A DNA stretch of 64,000 nucleotides, from the NCBI GenBank assembly GCA_012295275.1, contig CM022679.1, positions 23,538,002-23,602,001 of the forward strand. The letters are read 5' to 3'. Positions 26,045 through 52,377 of this stretch are shown in pieces. The DNA comes from Chrysomallon squamiferum (Eukaryota; Mollusca; Gastropoda; Neomphalida; Peltospiridae). The notes under the pieces are model-generated. The model had not been told where the DNA came from and ran no database searches. It saw only the letters and a program-made list of their open reading frames with translations. How positions within the stretch are numbered: position 1 is the first letter of the stretch; each line of letters opens with the position of its first letter. The position numbers and the translations under genes were made by a program.

Positions 26045-26200
26045 TAAATTTTAAAAACTCTAAATTCTGATAATAAAATCATAGAAAAAAATACAAAAAA
26101 TTACATTTTTAAAAACAAACCTGGCTAAATGTAGTAAGTGATTTGGAGTTTCTCCGTTAGCCAATGGCTCACAATCATGTTCATCATAATAAGAGGCCAT
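24115..26200 (-). CDS. RNF181: RNF181-like E3 ubiquitin ligase, complete, six exons
   Basis: Minus-strand coding exons: 26121-26200 (ATG), 25682-25732, 25479-25567, 25053-25168, 24602-24676 and 24115-24174 (TAA). They total 471 nt, 156 residues, close to the human length of 153. The start [12 protein letters not shown] is diagnostic of RNF181. The RING-H2 (C3H2C3) ligands are C79, C82, C97, H99, H102, C105, C116 and C119, within [15 protein letters not shown] and STCPVC. YELPTDD and the tail [10 protein letters not shown] also match the family. It should recruit a ubiquitin E2 and transfer ubiquitin to substrates in the cytosol. The last intron (24175-24601) starts GC rather than GT, and the reading frame fits only that junction. 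The gene is divergent from BLOC1S2 and shares its upstream region. Confidence 0.93.
25570..25618. repeat. (AAT)n microsatellite at an RNF181 exon edge
   Basis: About 16 AAT units lie immediately upstream, on the minus strand, of the acceptor of RNF181 exon 3. The repeat therefore replaces the usual polypyrimidine tract with (ATT)n in the transcript. Confidence 0.9.
25987..26043. repeat. (ATT)n microsatellite in RNF181 intron 1
   Basis: A run of about 18 ATT units. Confidence 0.95.
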
Positions 26201-26492
26201 TTCACTCTTTTCGATCAATGATAATCATTTACTACAGTTAAATATTGTGCCGAGTCATAATCACAGTTTTTCTTTCATTCGCCCTATTTCCGGCGATACT
26301 TTAATTTCCTGGTTGTCCCATATATCCTTAACTATATATATAGTATATCAAAGTTATAGCAAATGTTAATTAAATGTTAATTAAACTGAAATAAGAATTA
26401 TAAATAAGAAGCATCATGTACAAAATTCTCTAAATGTGTTATCGACGAAAGAAAAATGTTATTTTCAACATCTTAAGGGACAATCTAGAAAA
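26201..26492. promoter_or_regulatory. Shared bidirectional promoter of RNF181 and BLOC1S2
   Basis: Only 292 bp separate the two divergent start codons. The interval holds TTTCCGG at about 26287-26293 (an ETS/GABP-type CCGGAAA on the minus strand). It has no clear TATA box placed for either gene, although TATATATA occurs at about 26333-26340. Head-to-head spacing with an ETS site is typical of housekeeping bidirectional promoters; activity is inferred. Confidence 0.6.
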
Positions 26493-28473
26493 ATGGCAGA
26501 TGAAAACGAAGACCAAAGAAAATCCGGAAAGAGAGGTAGTTTACAAACATTAGTTTCTCAAGGTATTTATGTGTATTTTTCATTTAGCAATCAACACTAC
26601 ATTTAACATAAATAATGGGAGTGAATGACTAAATATAACTATGTAATTTCTCACTGTCATTTCTTAAATAACTTCACCAAAGAATAATTTACTTAAGAAA
26701 TGATAATGTAAAATTAAGCAATAATTATTAATATTATTGAATAATATTTTAACTAATTCAAGAAGACAATATCTTTTATGATGTAATATAACTAATTACA
26801 GTAATCATCAAATAAAATATTTTCCATTTATCCAAATAATAACGACATCTACTAATGCTTTTGACTTTTATCACATAAATAGTTGTATTGAAATTCGATT
26901 AATCACGGTTCTGATAAACCATTCCCCACTCTTATAATTTATATTTAAAATTACTGAAGAAAAATATTCAGTTGTCAAAGTTATTATTTTTTTTAATATG
27001 CCGAGTTTCAATAAACCTATTGTTAAATTTGGGGATTATTTATATAATGTTTTCAGACTCCAGGCAGGGAAGAGATGAAATAGCAGTTACAGATGAAGGA
27101 CCACCAACTGAAGTTGTTGGACTTTGTAGAGATACATTCCAAAAAACTGCAGAGTATCTTCGAGGAGAATTAGAAGGTTTGTTTGTTGAATAAATGAATC
27201 AATGAACATTTGTTTAATAACAAATACATTTTTTTTTTTTTTTTGATATATTAACTGTTACTATGATTTTGTTTTGGGAACTGAAACCTGCAGATTACTG
27301 TTATTGATTGACAGAAGATGGTTTGTATGTGAAAATCCCCATGCTAAGTACAGGGTTTTTTTTTTTGGAAGGAACTAAGCTATCAGATGAAAGGGAACGG
27401 TCACACTGAACACTTATAAACTTAAAAGTTGTATAGAACCCCGTTAAAAAAAGAATGAAAAACGATAGTATGTTGTATCATATTTTTTACAATTTGGTTT
27501 AATCATACATATTCAACTATTTAAAAAAAATGATATTTGTTTCCTAATTTTGAAATTTGTTCTTTTATTCAGGAACTTCAGAAGATTATAAGTTACTGGA
27601 GAAAATGAACAAAGTTACCATCACAAAATATTCAGAAATGAAACACATTGCCCTTAATGTGGCAACTGCTTTGCAAGAACTGAATTCAAAATGTAAGCAA
27701 TGCAATAGATAAGAAAAAATTCCAACAAAATGAAATATATGTCTAAATTATCATAAATTAACTGACATAAAATGTTAGCAAAACAACCAAAAAAACAATT
27801 AAAATAAAAAAATAGTGAACTGAGTAAAAACAGTTGAATTGGATGCTGATGTCTATATTGATTTTAATTTTATGCCTATAACAATAAAATGTATGTGTGT
27901 GTGTGTGTGTGTGGTTTATCGTCTTTTCTATTTATTATTTTTTTATGGGGCTATTTTTTTTTCATTCTTTAGATATTAGTTTGCAGCCATATCTTGACCA
28001 GATAGATCAGATAGAAGAAAGTGTAGCAGGACTTGAGCAGGCTGCTTACAACTTAGATCAATACTCAAAAAGATTAGGTAACTGCACTAATTAGTAATCT
28101 AAAATCTATTTTTTCCATTAAATACACAAATATGTTTACTAATATTACTTGCTAAACACTTATAGCACTACTAATGTAACTTTCAGATCCACAAGTTTCT
28201 GACATTTTTTAAGTTTTTAAAAAAGTGAAATTAAATCATTAACACTTAAACATTTTTTTATATCTAATAAACTGTTTTTCATGTGTATTCTCCGCATGGG
28301 TTAATCTTCATTTATAGATGAATTACCTATTAATTAGATTTTTATTTATTTATTTATATAATTGTTTTTTTTATTTTTTGTTGTTTTCTTTCTGCACCAG
28401 AATAATTTATGATTTGTAATCTGTACTTTTATATTTTACAGAAGAAAAATTCAAAGCCTTAGAAAAAAGATGA
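26493..28473 (+). CDS. BLOC1S2: BLOC1S2 (biogenesis of lysosome-related organelles complex 1 subunit 2), complete, five exons
   Basis: Coding exons: 26493-26535 (ATG), 27057-27176, 27573-27692, 27973-28077 and 28442-28473 (TGA). They total 420 nt, 139 residues, near the vertebrate length. Strong family blocks are [56 protein letters not shown] and the terminal KALEKR. The protein is almost entirely alpha-helical coiled coil after a polar N-terminus of about 35 residues. It is a subunit of BLOC-1, which sorts cargo to lysosome-related organelles, and of BORC, which positions lysosomes through ARL8 and kinesin. All four introns start GT. It is transcribed divergently from RNF181. Confidence 0.93.
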
Positions 28474-28586
28474 AAAGTGATGGAAATGTTAAGAATGGCT
28501 ATTTAGCAAACATGACTGAAGGTGCTTTTAAGCTGAAAGTAGACAGTAATGTGGAATAAAATGAAAAGTGATTCTACATCATTTGA

Positions 28587-28592
28587 AATAAA
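28587..28592 (+). terminator. Candidate BLOC1S2 poly(A) signal
   Basis: AATAAA lies about 115 nt after the stop; other copies occur at 28555-28560 and further downstream near 28934. The actual site is unresolved. Confidence 0.35.
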
Positions 28593-28599
28593 CTGCAAT

Positions 28600-29642
28600 T
28601 AAAAACCCACCTGAAATCACATGTAATAAATAAATAATTCTGTGTCAATATTGATTAATTATTTTATGAACACTAACATATTTGGAGATAATTTAGTCAA
28701 ATGACACAAATTAGCAGATGATTGTTATTATTTATTGTTAGTTGTTCATTTTTCTTAAACAAAAGTGCTAACTGATATTTATTTCATTTGTTTTGAAGAC
28801 TTGACTGAACACGTTTCTGTTGCTCTAATTTCCTGTTTTAAATGATTCAAAGATTTTATTATCATTGTAAATCACGAAACTATTGTTTATTTATATACTG
28901 TATTTATTTCTTTTTTTAAATCTGGTTATCAAATAAAGTTAATGTGTAAAATTTATGTTGATAATACTTGCTTTTAATATTGTTATGATGTTAATGATTT
29001 TGGGATAATGTATTTAAAAAATACAAAAAACACTACAGTTTTTAATTTAATGTAATTTATTATTATTATTAGCTAGTGTAATTACATCTGTATTTAATAA
29101 AATATATAAAGAAGTAATTTGTTGTTTTAATGTATCTCAGCAGGAAGCAAGAAATGCATGTTGTGAAATATATTGATACTTTTTAAAATGCTGTCTTGTT
29201 AGAATTTGATGTGCTGGTATGCAGTAACCTAAAAACGGAATACGTACCATGCAGTTAAATAAATATCTTAGTTTGTATTTTATTTGCTTTTGAATTACGC
29301 TTAATGAATGGACTGTGATCTATGTTAATATTTTTCCGTGTATGATAATTACTGCTTGCATATGACACACTGTATTTAATGTTCAGTGCATTAGTGTTAA
29401 AACAGTCACATAACTGTAAATATTTCGAACTAAATTCATCTATTTTTATACTTCTATTTGTTTTTATGTATATTAAATACAATAATATTTGAGACTGTAT
29501 GAGTATGTCTAAACAGAGTTGCATCTATTTGCAGACTTGCATAAAAAAAAAAAAAAAAAAAAATGATTTGTGGATGAAGGTGTATCGAAACATTTCATTT
29601 ATAATTCCTATAAAAATACGAAATAATCAGAATAGGTCAATT

Positions 29643-29679
<37 letters not shown>

Positions 29680-31686
29680 TATTAAAAATATAGAAAAAAA
29701 AAAAAAATATATATATATATATATATTAAAAAATACGGTGAATGATAATAATTAATATGTTATTGCTTCAAGAATAGAATTTCTGAAACTACAAATTCAG
29801 TGACGCTAATGCACATTTCAACGAATACACAGGCATCTATCTACATGTAGACAAATACACAAATCAACTAAAAGAAAAACACATTCAACTAAAACATACA
29901 GCACACGAACATTAAATATGAACACAGGTACATACGTACATTAAACAAGCTCACATATTTACGTAGACTCTTACAAACAAAACCAAAAAAAAAAAGGATA
30001 AGAAACATGCAGAAGAAACACGCACCTATATATACATATAAACATATAAACGTAATGTAATACTTATATAGTATAGACGCATAAAGAACTTAAACCTATA
30101 CGAACACAAGCACTCATATAGCCTACATTCACATGTATACGTATACACAATGAGTATCGATCTCTTCCAGAAATCAACATATAAAATGAGACATATGCAT
30201 ACACATTTCCGCAAACCTCAAATCACCAAAAAGAAAAATATACATCCAAAACGCGCACTCTCAGACACACACACATTCACATACTCAAATACACACGTAT
30301 TAAATATTTACGTTGAAACGTTCAACCAAAAAAAATATATGAAACACCCACCCACACACGATATATATACAGAAGCACGTAAACACACACACCCACTGAA
30401 GGTGCCGACAAAGCGGGCAGTTGCCAGGGCGCAACAAACTAGTTAGGGGCCGGCACATGTATTTGAGACCTACCAAAAATATTAATAAAATAAACATAAT
30501 TAAATAATTAGTTACCTAACAAAATATGAAAATTCCTTTAGTGGATTTAATACTTTTTGCAGTTTCACTGTTAATTATTTCTGTTATGATGTTCCAGATG
30601 TTAAAAATGAAAATTTGTGAATGTCCAGTCTTTGAAAGAGATCAATCTAACTCATTTTAGAGTGGGCTCATTTTTTTAAAATGGTGTCAGAATAAAACAT
30701 CTACAACTAGGCCATGACTGGTGTGAATTTTGGATTTGGTAATCACTGATAATCATCTGCATTATGAACTTACTCAAAACAAATGAAGTAGTCTACAGCA
30801 TGGTAAACACTTAGATATACGTATCTTTAACTTCATACATTGACACACATATAAAAAGAGTTAAATTAAATTAAATTAATAATAATAAGAAGAAGAAGAA
30901 GAAGAAGAAGAAGAAAAGAAAGGGAACATGCAGTTGAAAAAACAAACAAACAAATAAAAAGCAAGCAAACCCAGATACACGAGTGCTGTATATATGACCC
31001 ACTGCACTATGTATCGTTTATATATACTGCATATTAATACTGCATATTAATATTCATGCATGATGTATAATAGGTCGGTTAGTGCGCTTGTTCAGTTCAT
31101 GTCTGATTAGTTTGGCGGTTGAGTCAAAAACGGCGACGTTAGCATGTCAGTCATCCTTCGTTGTTTTTATATTCTTCGTCCTGTAGCTAATTATGGTTCA
31201 AGTCTTACCAATGCAGTTTCTTCTGTTTAATGCTCGTTTTAACTGACATTGATTTTGTGTCGGTTTCCATAACGACTTTGTACAATATTTCTGAAATTTT
31301 ATTCTTGAAGAGGTAAAATATAAATTTCTTGAAGAGATCAATACTCAGTGTTGTCTCCTTAGTAACTGTTTGTTAATTTTTAATACTATAGAAATAATGG
31401 TTCAAGATTTCAAATGATGTTGTTGGTGACAGACATGTCTTAAGTTCAAATGACTGTTGTTGCTTGTTGTTAAGCTATTTATTCCAAACAAATGACATCA
31501 CGCAATGGATATAAATTTTGGATTGCACTTATCTTGTTTTTAATGGGTTGGAAATAATCTTTTTTTTCTTTTTAATTTAAAAAAAAAACAAAAATTATTA
31601 ATATATTGTTTTAAAAAATGTTATTTATTTATTTTATTTTATTTTATTTTTATTTATTTTTTTATTATTATTTTTTTTTTTATGTT

Positions 31687-31721
<35 letters not shown>

Positions 31722-32263
31722 CGATGTATCTGCATATGTATGCACGTGTATGGTGGTTTTCTATCTTTTATTTTTATGTACTGTATCTATTTATTAAGAT
31801 GTGTCCATATGATTTAATGCATGTACGTTTTTTCGTAAGTGGATGTATAAATAAAACCAAACTACATACACGTATAAAAAAACGCCCCTACATTAAATAA
31901 TATGTACAAATACATCTTAATTATGCAAATGGCAACAGTACATTAATAAAAACCATACACATGCATACATCAACTAAAAGAAAAACATTCATGCATACAA
32001 GCAAAATACCCACACACATACTTACACACACACACATATATACATTTACACATACACACATATACATGGTTAAGTACCACAGACACATGTGTACATTTAA
32101 AGACGTACACTACAAGAACAGAAATGCATATGTACACATATACTCACACCAGTGAACACAGACATACATACTGCATTTCTTTACTTTTTTCTTCTTCATT
32201 TATTTAAAAAAAAAAAAAAAAAAAAAAAATTCTTTCTACATTTTTTGGGACAATATTTAATTG

Positions 32264-32294
<31 letters not shown>

Positions 32295-35200
32295 TTACAA
32301 AATTAATAAATATATATTTTACTGAGAATAATTCTTCCAGTAATGTTTTCGTTTTCGTTTTCGTTCTTGTTATGTTCCTCTTTTTGTTGTAGAACAAGTT
32401 GTCCATTATTGTCCATCCGTTAGACACTGTGTAACTAACTATTCATAATGTGAGTGTTAATTTAGAGGACGAGTCACATTAAATACGCTGTGTATGTCCA
32501 CAGTAATGTTTAACAGACTTCTTGACAACAAAACAAGCAAACACACTCACACAGTAATAATAATAAAAGTTTTTTTTAAAAGAAATTTATTAGATGAAAC
32601 AGCAACCATACACAATACACTGAAACACAGCCAAGTAAAAATCTAACAAATCAACAAACTCATCTGCCGATGAAAAGAAATCCCAAACTACAACAACCAG
32701 TAAAACATTCTGAGTTAAACAGACATTTTAATTATTATTTTATTTATTATTTTATTTATTTATTTATTTTCTTATTTATTTATTTATTTATTTTTTATAA
32801 TAAATAAAATGTGAATTAATAATGAATACACTATTATAACAATAGTTAAATAATTTACTTGTAGCAAATTCATTAAAATAGAAGTTCATTATCTTCAGTA
32901 TTTTTAAATCAATTACCAATCTTTAAGAATAAATTTTTGTTTTTAATTCTGTGAGAATTATAATTTATTAATATTTGATTACTTTATTATTATTATTATT
33001 ATTATTATTATTTATAAAGTCACAAAAATCTCCATTGCTATCCATTAATAAAATAGAAGAAGTGAATAAAATACATAATATGCTATAGTAATGAATAGTA
33101 AAATCAAATGAATAAAAACATAATAGGTGAATTCTATTTACATTTGTTTACGAGAAAATTGAGCGAGTATACTAAAAAAATAAAAAACCCATAGCAATTA
33201 AAAGTAATTATATCAGCAATTAAAAAGTCTGGTTAAATACTAATAAAAGATATATGCTATCATTCTTTTTTTTCATATATCATGATAAAATTCAAACTGA
33301 CATTTATCTCAAGATATTAACAGTGTAACAAATACAAAACATTTTGCGAGATGATCAAAAGTGGAAAACAAATTATGTTTTTGTTTGTGAATTAACATGA
33401 ATCAAATTATGCATTAAATAAAATCTGGATTGAAATTTTGGATTAAAAAAATGGATTAAATATATTCTACATACTTCTATGTCAACTGACAACAAACTTT
33501 GCTAACAATAAAGTACAGAACTGAAATAAAATTATGTGATCGTTTTTTACAAGTTTTTTTAAAAGATATTTCTATACTAGCATTGTTTTCTTTCCTTCTT
33601 TTTAAATTAATTTTAATACATTAGTTATCTGGGTTTGTTCTTAAAAAAACAATTTAGGAGAAATGAAATCCAGTATTTCCCATTAACAGACTTCTAACAT
33701 AATATTGTTAAATGTTTTCAGTGAAAAATTAACCCAAAGAAGCTGCCAAACATAAATTAAAATTAAAAAGAAACAAACACAAACCCAATGCTGACTCTTT
33801 AGCACTATATACATATACATATATATATTTTGCATGATAAATGTTACATTATGCATAATTCAGCAATGATTACTCTCATGAGTTTGAAACCTTTCAAACA
33901 AATGTATAAAATGTCTTAACTTGGTCCTTAGAGAACTGATGCAACATTTTACATTTTTAAAAATGTTAAAATGAAAACAAAGAGATATTTATAAATATAA
34001 TGCTGTTTTTATCTGACAGTAATTTTGTCTGTAACCATAATAGTAAAAATTTAAAGTACAGATCATATGTCAGACCCTGCACATACACATTTTATGAATT
34101 AAGAATTTTTACTACTAATTATTATGTGGAAAATATTATTATATTAAGAAGAAAATTGTTAATATTAAAATATAACAACAGAACATACATCAGTATGTTT
34201 CATAATTACGTAAACTACATATATATATATATATATATATATCACTAGCTAGGATCACAGAGTAAATTTTATTTACTGGAAATCACAGAATATATATCTC
34301 TTAACAAATATGGCAACAAAATGAAACATGCACTAACAAGCTACTGCTTTAGAAGCTGGTTACTATTATTATAATTTTTTTTGCTCATTGGTAATAACAA
34401 AGATAATAATTTTCAGAGATATATTTTTGTAATATGAAACAAATTTGTAAATAAATGAAAACACTCTGTATTCAAACAATGAACAATTAACAATCAATAA
34501 ATAAAATTCAACAAACAATATTTTGGGTTAAAACTATAACTTCATTAAAAGAGAGAGAAACAAAAAAACCAATAATAAATAATAAATAAATATGGATCAC
34601 AAACATAAATAAAAATCATTTCAGTTAAAATTTATATTCAGTGGTATTCTCAATGGCATAGAAAACTTTGATTAAATAACTACATTTCAAAAGACAAGAA
34701 GATAAAAAGAAAAAAAAAAAATACTAAAGGGACAGAACTTACGTCACATCCTGTCTATAGTGAAAAAAATAATAAAAATAGGTGTCTTGTGCATAAGCTG
34801 AAATAACATAAATGTAATTCTACTTACACTAATCTAGAATATAAATTAATAAATACAAAGTTTCTGAAAATTTCCTACTTTTGGTTTTATCTGAGATTTA
34901 GAATTAATTTTAAAGTGAGTTTGTTAAATACAGTCTGATTTGTACTGAGCTAAGTTTCAGTTTTAGTGTTAGTTTCTGAGTTAGTATTGGATTTCAGATA
35001 ACTTTGAGGATTAGGGTTTCTTTTGAGAATAATTCCAGAGTTATGTTTAATTTAAGGTTTTGTCAGGATTAAGATTAGTTTCAGGGTTTATAGGTTAGTT
35101 TTTGGGATGGGGTCAAAGAGAATCCAGTAATCCCTCTTTAGGTTAAGATTTAGTAGTTCATATTAAAAACAGAACTAAAATTTTGCTATAATTATAAAAA

Positions 35201-35574
35201 TTGCTTATCTTTGACATAGCATACAAATTATATTTTATAAGTTATAAAAATTTAAATGAATATTTTAAAACAATTTTAGTTTCTTGGAAACTTCATTTGT
35301 GTTTGTTTAATATGACCCCTCCAACCAGCTTTATATTGCCTGAATGGTAATAAATAACACAAGCTTTTTCATTAACTGTAACTGTTGTATCAGTATTAAA
35401 AGTATTTTTACCTATTTATTTATTTATGTTTTTTGTTTATGAATGGAATGTGTTATGTTTCTTGTTCCAGTTAAAAAAAAAAAAAAAAAAAAAAGAAGAA
35501 ATGATTGGTAGATATTAACATTAAGCTATACAAATAGTGGTTAATTTATTATGATTATGATTATGATTATTATG

Positions 35575-35619
<45 letters not shown>

Positions 35620-36960
35620 TTATTAGTTACTAATGTTGTTCTCATTATCATTAATATTATTACTTTTTTTTTTTATTATTATCATAATATACATAAAAGT
35701 AAATAACGATCCTTCTAACAAACATTTCAGAACATATCCAGATCAAATCAAATTCTGATATGCAGACTTATCTTCTAATCACAAAATTAGAAACAACAAC
35801 CTCAAACTAATTAACTGTGAAATACATCCAGTGTCTATCACCTGACATAAACAAACCTTAAACATCTTCATAATAAACTATTTGGCTTTTTTCATACGGA
35901 AGAAATTTCAAGAATGGAACAATTACAATGCTTATTTCTGCGTTTTAACAAATGAAATGTTAGAAAACAAAATTGAACAGTTGAAAAATAATCTTACTGA
36001 TTTAGTTTTCTAACACATATGCAGTTTTCAATTCAAATTATTAGTGTTCGTGATCTTTGACAATATTTACTTATTTATTTCAGACTAATACATTTTTACT
36101 TTTTTTTTTTTTTTTTTTTTTTTCAAAGAATGAGTATTTATATAGTTACCCTTGTTCATCAAAATACACTCTAAATAAACAGATTTGAAATTCTCAGTCT
36201 TTTACATTTGGGAGAACACTCTTTTTTGATTTTTGCCATTTCAGGCAATTCTTATATTCCCTCTCTCTCTCTCCTTTTTGTCTTTTTAACAGTGAGTATT
36301 TATATTTTTACCCAGGCTGCTAACTTACAGGCCTAAGAATGGGATCTTCAGAGACAGTGGATAATGTAAATGTATATCAACGTTCATCTTGATGAACTAG
36401 AGAGACAGAGGGGAAACCACACATGAAATCTCTTCCATATGAAATTGGCCATTAAAATACACATACGTATGGCTGCCTAAAGAAAGATAAAACAATGAAG
36501 ATAATATTCTTTATAAAAGTTACAGTAAAAAGTGAGAAAAACCCCCAAAAAACTGTTAAAAAAAAAAAAAAAAAATCATGATGATAGATGTATATTGCAT
36601 TCATTCACACTGATGTACATATAAACATCTGTTATGATGGAGCACATGGATTTGGTGTTGCTTAGTAACACAGGGAAGATAACTCTAAACAGTTTATGTA
36701 ATAATATTATACCAGTAATGTAATTACAAATTTAAAAAAAAAAAAATGTTTTTGTGTCTAAAAATGCTTTTCTGTTTCTTTGACTTTGATACAAGCTCAT
36801 CTGCATCATGTTATTATTATTATTATTTTTATTATTATTATTATTTTAGCAGGCATTTAATCACAGATATATAATATTGGCTTTTAAGTTTAGACTTTAA
36901 AAATGTCTTAAACTTGTTATTGCATGCAGATCTCTATGGAATAGAAAGATATTTCATTAT

Positions 36961-37005
<45 letters not shown>

Positions 37006-37447
37006 GTCCATTTCATCTTCAGAACACTTTCTGAATTTTCGTTATTATTATAATACATTGATACAAATGTTGTGAGAGTTTTTTTGCTTTAGAAAAAAAA
37101 AAAAAAAATTATATCCTGGATTGAAACATAATTATTATTTGCTTTAAATGTAAAAAACGTTACACACACATCTAGGCCTTCATGCACAAATGTACATGTA
37201 AATGCAAACACACACACACACACACACACACATGTACACATTTCCTGTTATAATTTCCTTATTGTTTATCATTTGTTAACAGACTCAATGTAAGTACATT
37301 ATCAGTAAAAATATTATCAAATAAACATCTTTTTTCTCCATTTTTTTTTTTCTCATGTAAAATTATGCTTCCCATGTAATACCATTATGCCTCAGTTGGT
37401 TATGACAGTGGTAGGATGGTACAGACATGAATTGCTATGGATTGTGC
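28600..37447. other. Repeat-rich interval between BLOC1S2 and macroH2A
   Basis: Nearly 9 kb with no recognised gene. It holds A/T homopolymers (for example 29645-29676 and 35471-35494), CA/TG-rich stretches (30000-30400, 31688-31719, 31950-32160) and an (AAG)n tract at about 30889-30915. It also holds (TTA)n at 35578-35620, (AAT)n at 36962-37002 and (AC)n at 37207-37230. The open frames here are read-throughs of simple sequence. A patch at about 31080-31330 has several CpGs and could be regulatory or a non-coding exon. The macroH2A 3' UTR probably occupies part of the right end. Confidence 0.6.
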
Positions 37448-44313
<6,866 letters not shown>

Positions 44314-44480
44314 ATTTACCTTCTGGCTGTTAGCGTCGTGTTATATACTCCTGTTCGTTACGTCGTTCCTACAGGCAGAAACAGACACACGGGCGAGTCC
44401 ACTTCCACAGTCGCTGTTTCGTTTATCTGACCTACTCCCACTGGTCGATTTGTTTAGCGGAACTAACAGTGTTCCTTTTT
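44314..44480 (-). promoter_or_regulatory. Likely macroH2A promoter/5' UTR
   Basis: The sequence upstream of the macroH2A start is clearly less AT-rich than the surroundings and contains several CpGs, as do the first ~170 coding bases. No single core element could be fixed. Confidence 0.4.
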
Positions 44481-44782
44481 TTAAATCGAAATTACATTCT
44501 GTGAGCGTTGATGTCTCCTTTTATCTCTGTCCGTTCACTTTAGATCAGTGATATTTTAAAATGTAAAATATGAAATTTAGTTAAGTTGTTTGGGGAGGAA
44601 AAAGAGAAAGCTAAGGCAATCTTTTTTTTTGTGTGTGTTTTTGTCACAAGTTTCGACTTGTGGTGTAGGGGAGCTAACTCTCGAATTACACAACGTTGAG
44701 AAATGTAATGCTTTTGTGACGTTCAATATTACGCAATAAATCCGATCTTGATTATCTTGGTAAATAATAATAATAATAATAA

Positions 44783-44783
<1 letters not shown>

Positions 44784-44813
<30 letters not shown>

Positions 44814-44832
44814 AAGAAGAAGAAGAAGATGA
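44784..44832. repeat. (AAG)n microsatellite
   Basis: About 15 AGA units preceded by (AAT)n. It is the source of a poly-leucine/isoleucine frame on the minus strand. Confidence 0.95.
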
Positions 44833-45475
44833 AGAATATTAAAATTAATATTTCTAATATGGATGATTTTCTTCATTAATTTTTTTCATACGTATAATAA
44901 AAATTTCTAATTTAATTACAAACGTGGACACACACACATATTTAAAATACAGGTAATTTGTCTTTAATAATTATTACTATTATTTGTTTACAATAATCTA
45001 CATTTGTATTTATTTTGTAATATTAATTAACTATTTATTGTAATTTTAAACAGTATTAACATTGTCTATTAAATGTTATATTCTATGATTAAAAATTTGT
45101 AGTACATTGTATATTAAATATTAATTTTTATTTTATTGTTGCAAAATCTATTTTTTAAAATAAATTGTGTTATGATGTCGAATTTTAGAAATGAAGTTGA
45201 AAACAACTGCATTGGTTTTAATACAATGTTTAATACTATTTTAAACTGCTTATTTGATACTAGTTTAATAAAATTATAAGATATTAACTGCATTATCAGT
45301 TATACAATAGCAAGTGTTCTGCAAGTATTTTTCTTCATACCAAATTAATCATAATATTAAAAATTCTACAGAGATCATTTATTGTCTCGTTCATTATCAT
45401 TATCATCATCACCATCATCATCAGCGGCAGCATCTTTGGTAATTATTCTTCTTCTTTATTTTTATTTTAATTTTT

Positions 45476-45481
<6 letters not shown>

Positions 45482-45542
<61 letters not shown>
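45482..45542. repeat. (CT)n microsatellite
   Basis: About 30 CT units, 600 bp upstream of the CD225-type gene. Confidence 0.95.
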
Positions 45543-45546
<4 letters not shown>

Positions 45547-46140
45547 AGCAAAACCAAACCAAAATTACAACAATAAATACATAAATAAATAAATATTCTA
45601 CATACAAACAAACAAAACATAACATAAAATTCATATTAAACCGCATCGGACTAATTATGGATCTTATCTTCAAAACGTACGTCTGAACATCATTTGAAAT
45701 AAAAAAATAAATGTGGGCCACCAATACCGTGACCACCTGCCAACATTCGCAGTTAATTTCCCGCCATAACGTGATGCCGCGTCACACATTTTTATCACTG
45801 TTTGATTATATTGATTAAAATAAACAAGAAGAAAAGAAAACCGTGTAGAATAAGACAAGTATGCCACTAGCACAGCTAATACCTAATTAGCTATATAACT
45901 GAGTAATATACAAGAATTTTAAAATAACTATACTCGAGTTCGTCGATAACGTATTACTTATAACTAGGTTTTTCGGCTGGAGCAGACGTGAACATTAGTT
46001 GGAAGACAAAAGGCAGTGATGGCAGTCAGTCATTTTATTGTCACGAAGAAAAGAAGAACAATAACAAAGGGATAAGAAAGAAAAATACAACAGCGAAAAT
46101 AAACTAAAAGATAATTTTGTTTGTGTCACCGTCTCGTAGA

Positions 46141-51809
<5,669 letters not shown>

Positions 51810-52002
51810 AGAGATGACGTCTCGCTGTCCTAGTCCACTCCACTGCAAAGTACTCGTCCTATCCTAGCGACTAGACAGATGACGTCTCGCTGTCCTAGTC
51901 CATTCCACTGCTCAGTGAATTGTCACGTACACCGATCATTTCTCTGTTCATTAATAACACATTTAAAACATTTCCAAAATTTACATAATCTTTATACTTG
52001 TA

Positions 52003-52377
52003 TTATGTTAAAAGACAAATGAAAACTTGGATTTTTGCACACCAAATATAAAACTTTGTTAACGCTCGCCATCTCTGCTGAGCGATCATACCAACTGTGT
52101 GTCTCTGTGCTTTGATAATAAACTGGAATTTGCTCCTAATTACACAGTCTCTACCACAGTAAAACGAGGCTTGGGATTTGTATGGTAAGCTTAGAGCCTC
52201 GATGACGCTCGCGATCGCTTTTGGAATAGCTTTGTTTTTGGCTTTCTTCTTTTGTGTCTTTGGTAACAGTAAAATTTCTCTGAAATATTTCATGTCTGCA
52301 CTGTATTTGTCCAATGCAGGTGAACTAACGATTGGAGGCTTGATGTTTGTACAGCAGATGTTGAGTCTCAGATCCAT
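52003..52377 (-). other. 124-codon open frame of unknown origin
   Basis: The frame begins MDLRLNICCTN and has a Lys-rich middle (PKTQKKKAKNKAIPKA). No family was identified with confidence. 'LPK..KKK...KAIPKAI' is loosely like the tail of pogo/jerky-type transposases, so a transposon remnant is one possibility. A short motif GCTTTGATAATAAA occurs on the plus strand at both 52108 and 52427, suggesting a small local duplication. It could also be chance. Confidence 0.25.

Noticed and set aside
46117-46140. Upstream extension of the CD225-type frame by eight codons
   Set aside because: It would need a TTG start; the first ATG in frame is at 46141.
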